DNA of 64,000 bases from 54-19 sp038210655 (GTDB taxonomy: Bacteria > Chloroflexota > Chloroflexia > Chloroheliales > Chloroheliaceae). The translations under genes were made by a program, and so were the position numbers. Location of the stretch: contig JBBQWM010000009.1 in the NCBI GenBank assembly GCA_038210655.1, forward strand, positions 84,438 to 148,437, given 5' to 3'. Positions within the stretch are counted from its first letter, which is position 1. The number at the start of each line of letters is the position of its first letter. This document shows, piece by piece, positions 62,508 through 64,000 of this stretch. The notes below the pieces were generated by a model, which saw nothing but the letters and a program-made list of their open reading frames with translations, was not told the origin of the DNA and did not search any database.

Positions 62508-63113
62508 ATGCCAAAGCTAGAAGCAACCGAACGCCGCGATCAGGTAATCCGAGCCACCTATAAAGCCTTTCTTGATAAAGGAGCCGCCGAAGTTACTTTG
62601 CAAGATATAGCGGAGTATGCCGGATGCAGCAAAGGGGTAGTAGCCTACCACTTTCATAGCAAAGAGGAGGTTTATGTCGCCCTGCTCGAATGGTTGATTG
62701 CCGAAATCGGGCGGCAGATCGAGCGCAATGTCGGTCCTGCGAAAGGGGCCGAAGCCAAACTGCTGGCCCTGGTTGATACGGTCTTTTTAAGCGCCCGCGA
62801 AAACCGCCGGTTCTTCCTGGTTTATCTTGATTTTGTAGCGCAAGGTCTCCGCAATCCAAGCTTCCGACCGACTAATATTACTTTTTATAACATCTGCCGC
62901 CAGATCGGGGCCGAAATTGTGGAGCAGGGTATCACCGAAGGGGTTTTCCGCCCGGTCAATCGGGAGGAAGCCGCCGCTATCATTCGGGCAGTTTTCGATG
63001 GTCTGTCCATTCAATGGCTTTTCGACGAGAGTGGTCCGCCCGAAGAAACCTTCGAGCGTTACAAAGCCTGGGCCTTGTCCTCCCTGCGGGCCTATTTGGG
63101 GAAGGCAGAATAG
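62508..63113 (+). CDS. TetR family transcriptional regulator
   Basis: A 201-residue regulator. The N-terminal HTH is VIRATYKAFLDKGAAEVTLQDIAEYAGCSKGVVAYHFHSKEEVY, and the C-terminal ligand domain (about 70-200) resembles the FadR/PfmR-type C-terminal fold that binds acyl-CoA-like molecules (inference). GGGAG precedes the ATG. The operator upstream suggests autoregulation. Targets may be the neighbouring thioesterase or the divergent membrane protein/monooxygenase pair. Confidence 0.9.
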   Translation: MPKLEATERRDQVIRATYKAFLDKGAAEVTLQDIAEYAGCSKGVVAYHFHSKEEVYVALLEWLIAEIGRQIERNVGPAKGAEAKLLALVDTVFLSARENRRFFLVYLDFVAQGLRNPSFRPTNITFYNICRQIGAEIVEQGITEGVFRPVNREEAAAIIRAVFDGLSIQWLFDESGPPEETFERYKAWALSSLRAYLGKAE

Positions 63114-63127
63114 GGGAGAGATAACAC

Positions 63128-63270
63128 GGATGAACAATGCAGAAGTCAGAATGCAGAATGCAGAATATAAAATGCAGAAGAGAATTAAGCGCGAAGCATG
63201 TATTGTAATCGTAAATCGCGGCCTCGCCCCCTTTGGGGGTAAATCGTAAATCGCAAATCGTAAATCGCAA
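63128..63270. repeat. TGCAGAA and TCGTAAA heptamer block
   Basis: GCAGAAT units (63138-63166) and TAAATCG units (about 63206-63268) split by GCGGCCTCGCCCCCTTTGGG. Same layout as the block near 56.4-56.57 kb. Confidence 0.75.
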
Positions 63271-63282
63271 TGGTGGTGTGTA

Positions 63283-63714
63283 ATGACAGAAGAACAAGAC
63301 GAAAGTTGGAAACAACCCGGTAGTGTCGGCAACCCAAATGTGCGTCACAACCTGACGACCTTGATCGGGATGCAACATCAGGTGGTTGAACCGGGCCATA
63401 CGATTGGAGAACTGGAAGTCCGTCCCGATCTGATGCAGCCCTGGGGTTTTTTGCACGGGGGCGCGGTAGTATCGCTGGCCGACTCGCTATGCGGGATGGG
63501 TTGCGCTTCGACCCTTGACCCGACCAAAGAGTATTTTTTGACTGTCGAGCTAAAGGTAAACTTTACGCGGGCCGTCCGGGAAGGCAAGATCAAAGGTGAA
63601 GCCAAAGTAGTTAACAAGGGCCGTCAGGTACAGTTGTGGGAATGTCGGGTGACGGACGAAGCGGATAAGTTGGTAGCCTTTCTGACGGTAACACAACTGA
63701 TTCAAAAGTTTTAA
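63283..63714 (+). CDS. PaaI-like hotdog thioesterase
   Basis: A 143-residue hotdog protein. MQPWGFLHGGAVVSLADSLCGMGCAS carries the HGG motif and helix of the PaaI thioesterase group, and VELKVNFTRAVREGKIKGEAKVV is the rest of the core. It should hydrolyse aryl- or acyl-CoA esters. It follows the TetR gene across a repeat block and may be its target (inference). Confidence 0.85.
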   Translation: MTEEQDESWKQPGSVGNPNVRHNLTTLIGMQHQVVEPGHTIGELEVRPDLMQPWGFLHGGAVVSLADSLCGMGCASTLDPTKEYFLTVELKVNFTRAVREGKIKGEAKVVNKGRQVQLWECRVTDEADKLVAFLTVTQLIQKF

Positions 63715-63724
63715 CTTAGAGCCT

Positions 63725-63820
63725 ATTCCAATAGGTTGTTTGTAGGGGCGACCATAAAAGTCGCCCGGCGTAACCCGAACCGGGCGACTTTTATGGTCGC
63801 CCCTATTGGGATCGGTTCTT
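63725..63820. repeat. palindromic element, family A variant (copy 7)
   Basis: GTAGGGGCGACCATAAAAGT (63742-63761) is inverted at 63786-63805, with an internal CGCCCGG/CCGGGCG pair. The central TAACCCGAA differs from other copies. It follows the thioesterase stop and might end its transcript. Confidence 0.78.
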
Positions 63821-63835
63821 AGTTGCGCTTAGTAA

Positions 63836-64000
63836 TTTATAGCAAAATGCAGGGTGATTGACCCCTGTAGGAGCGAGCTTCTGCTCGCGATTATCCTGTA
63901 CCACTGGCCTTGCCTGACGAGGTAAACCTAGTTACGGGCAAAATCGCGGGCAGAAGCCCGCTCCTACAGATAATCGGATGGCCCAATATCTTTGCAATTT
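63836..64000. repeat. palindromic element, family B (copy 4), cut by window end
   Basis: GTAGGAGCGAGCTTCTGC (from 63867) and GCAGAAGCCCGCTCCTAC (to 63967) flank about 65 bp of unique sequence, so this copy carries an insert. Outer TTATAGCAAAATGC (63837) faces TTTGCAATTT at the window end. Confidence 0.78.

Overview
The window reads as chromosomal DNA of a free-living, respiring, heterotrophic bacterium, most likely a Chloroflexota (Chloroflexi) member. I infer this from the gene content: a fused cytochrome b/c plus Rieske module, an M28 peptidase with a C-terminal module I associate with Chloroflexota proteins, Uma2 and PIN genes, a BoxB-like epoxidase, amylosucrase, and intergenic spaces packed with palindromic and 7-nt repeats. 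No rRNA, tRNA, CRISPR array, phage or transposase gene was found. The taxonomic call is an inference and needs a database search.

Layout. 1-2.8 kb: a 5'-truncated beta-lactamase-like serine hydrolase, an SGNH-hydrolase lipoprotein and GAPDH (minus strand). 3.1-6.8 kb: a 1,248-residue caspase-like/NACHT protein carrying a pure 264-bp hexanucleotide tract. 7.2-9.6 kb: small DUF4177-like, HNH and membrane proteins. 9.7-11.8 kb: a BoxB-like aromatic-CoA epoxidase with an enoyl-CoA hydratase. 12.2-14.2 kb: a response regulator/PP2C phosphatase and a WYL-domain protein. 14.4-18.8 kb (plus strand): SDR, LCAT-like hydrolase, inositol monophosphatase and PurU. 18.8-27.7 kb: mostly minus-strand lipid-metabolism genes (crotonase, FabI with a TTG start, two dienoyl-CoA-reductase-like SDRs), three GNAT acetyltransferases, a lone antitoxin-like gene and fumarase.

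28.4-35.7 kb is a purine biosynthesis cluster (purN, purD, purF, purM) interrupted by accessory genes: a nuclease-like gene plus a frameshifted PIN toxin, and two Uma2 nuclease genes. 35.6-45.6 kb holds cell-envelope functions (UPF0104 flippase-like protein, rfbB/rfbA, GT39-like glycosyltransferase), an ECF sigma/anti-sigma pair, a methyltransferase and a catalytically dead M20 homologue. 46-48.5 kb: a DUF4388 protein and a FolD homologue lacking the catalytic lysine. 48.5-50.7 kb is an AT-richer island (HEAT repeats, DUF3841). 50.8-55.9 kb: amylosucrase, a DsbA-like protein, and a quinol:cytochrome c reductase module (cytochrome b6/subunit IV/cytochrome c fusion plus Rieske). 56.6-63.7 kb: secreted M28 peptidase, a probable CPD-type toxin or contractile-injection effector, FAD monooxygenase with a membrane protein, TetR with a perfect operator palindrome, and a PaaI-like thioesterase.

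The strongest leads for unexplored biology are: the caspase-NACHT protein with its frame-preserving two-codon repeat; the VGNHVVQRLL-tagged clan-CD-protease-like protein at 58.5-59.6 kb; two families of palindromic elements that appear to share outer ends; and several degenerate enzymes (FolD, M20, one dienoyl-CoA reductase paralogue) whose catalytic positions are replaced.
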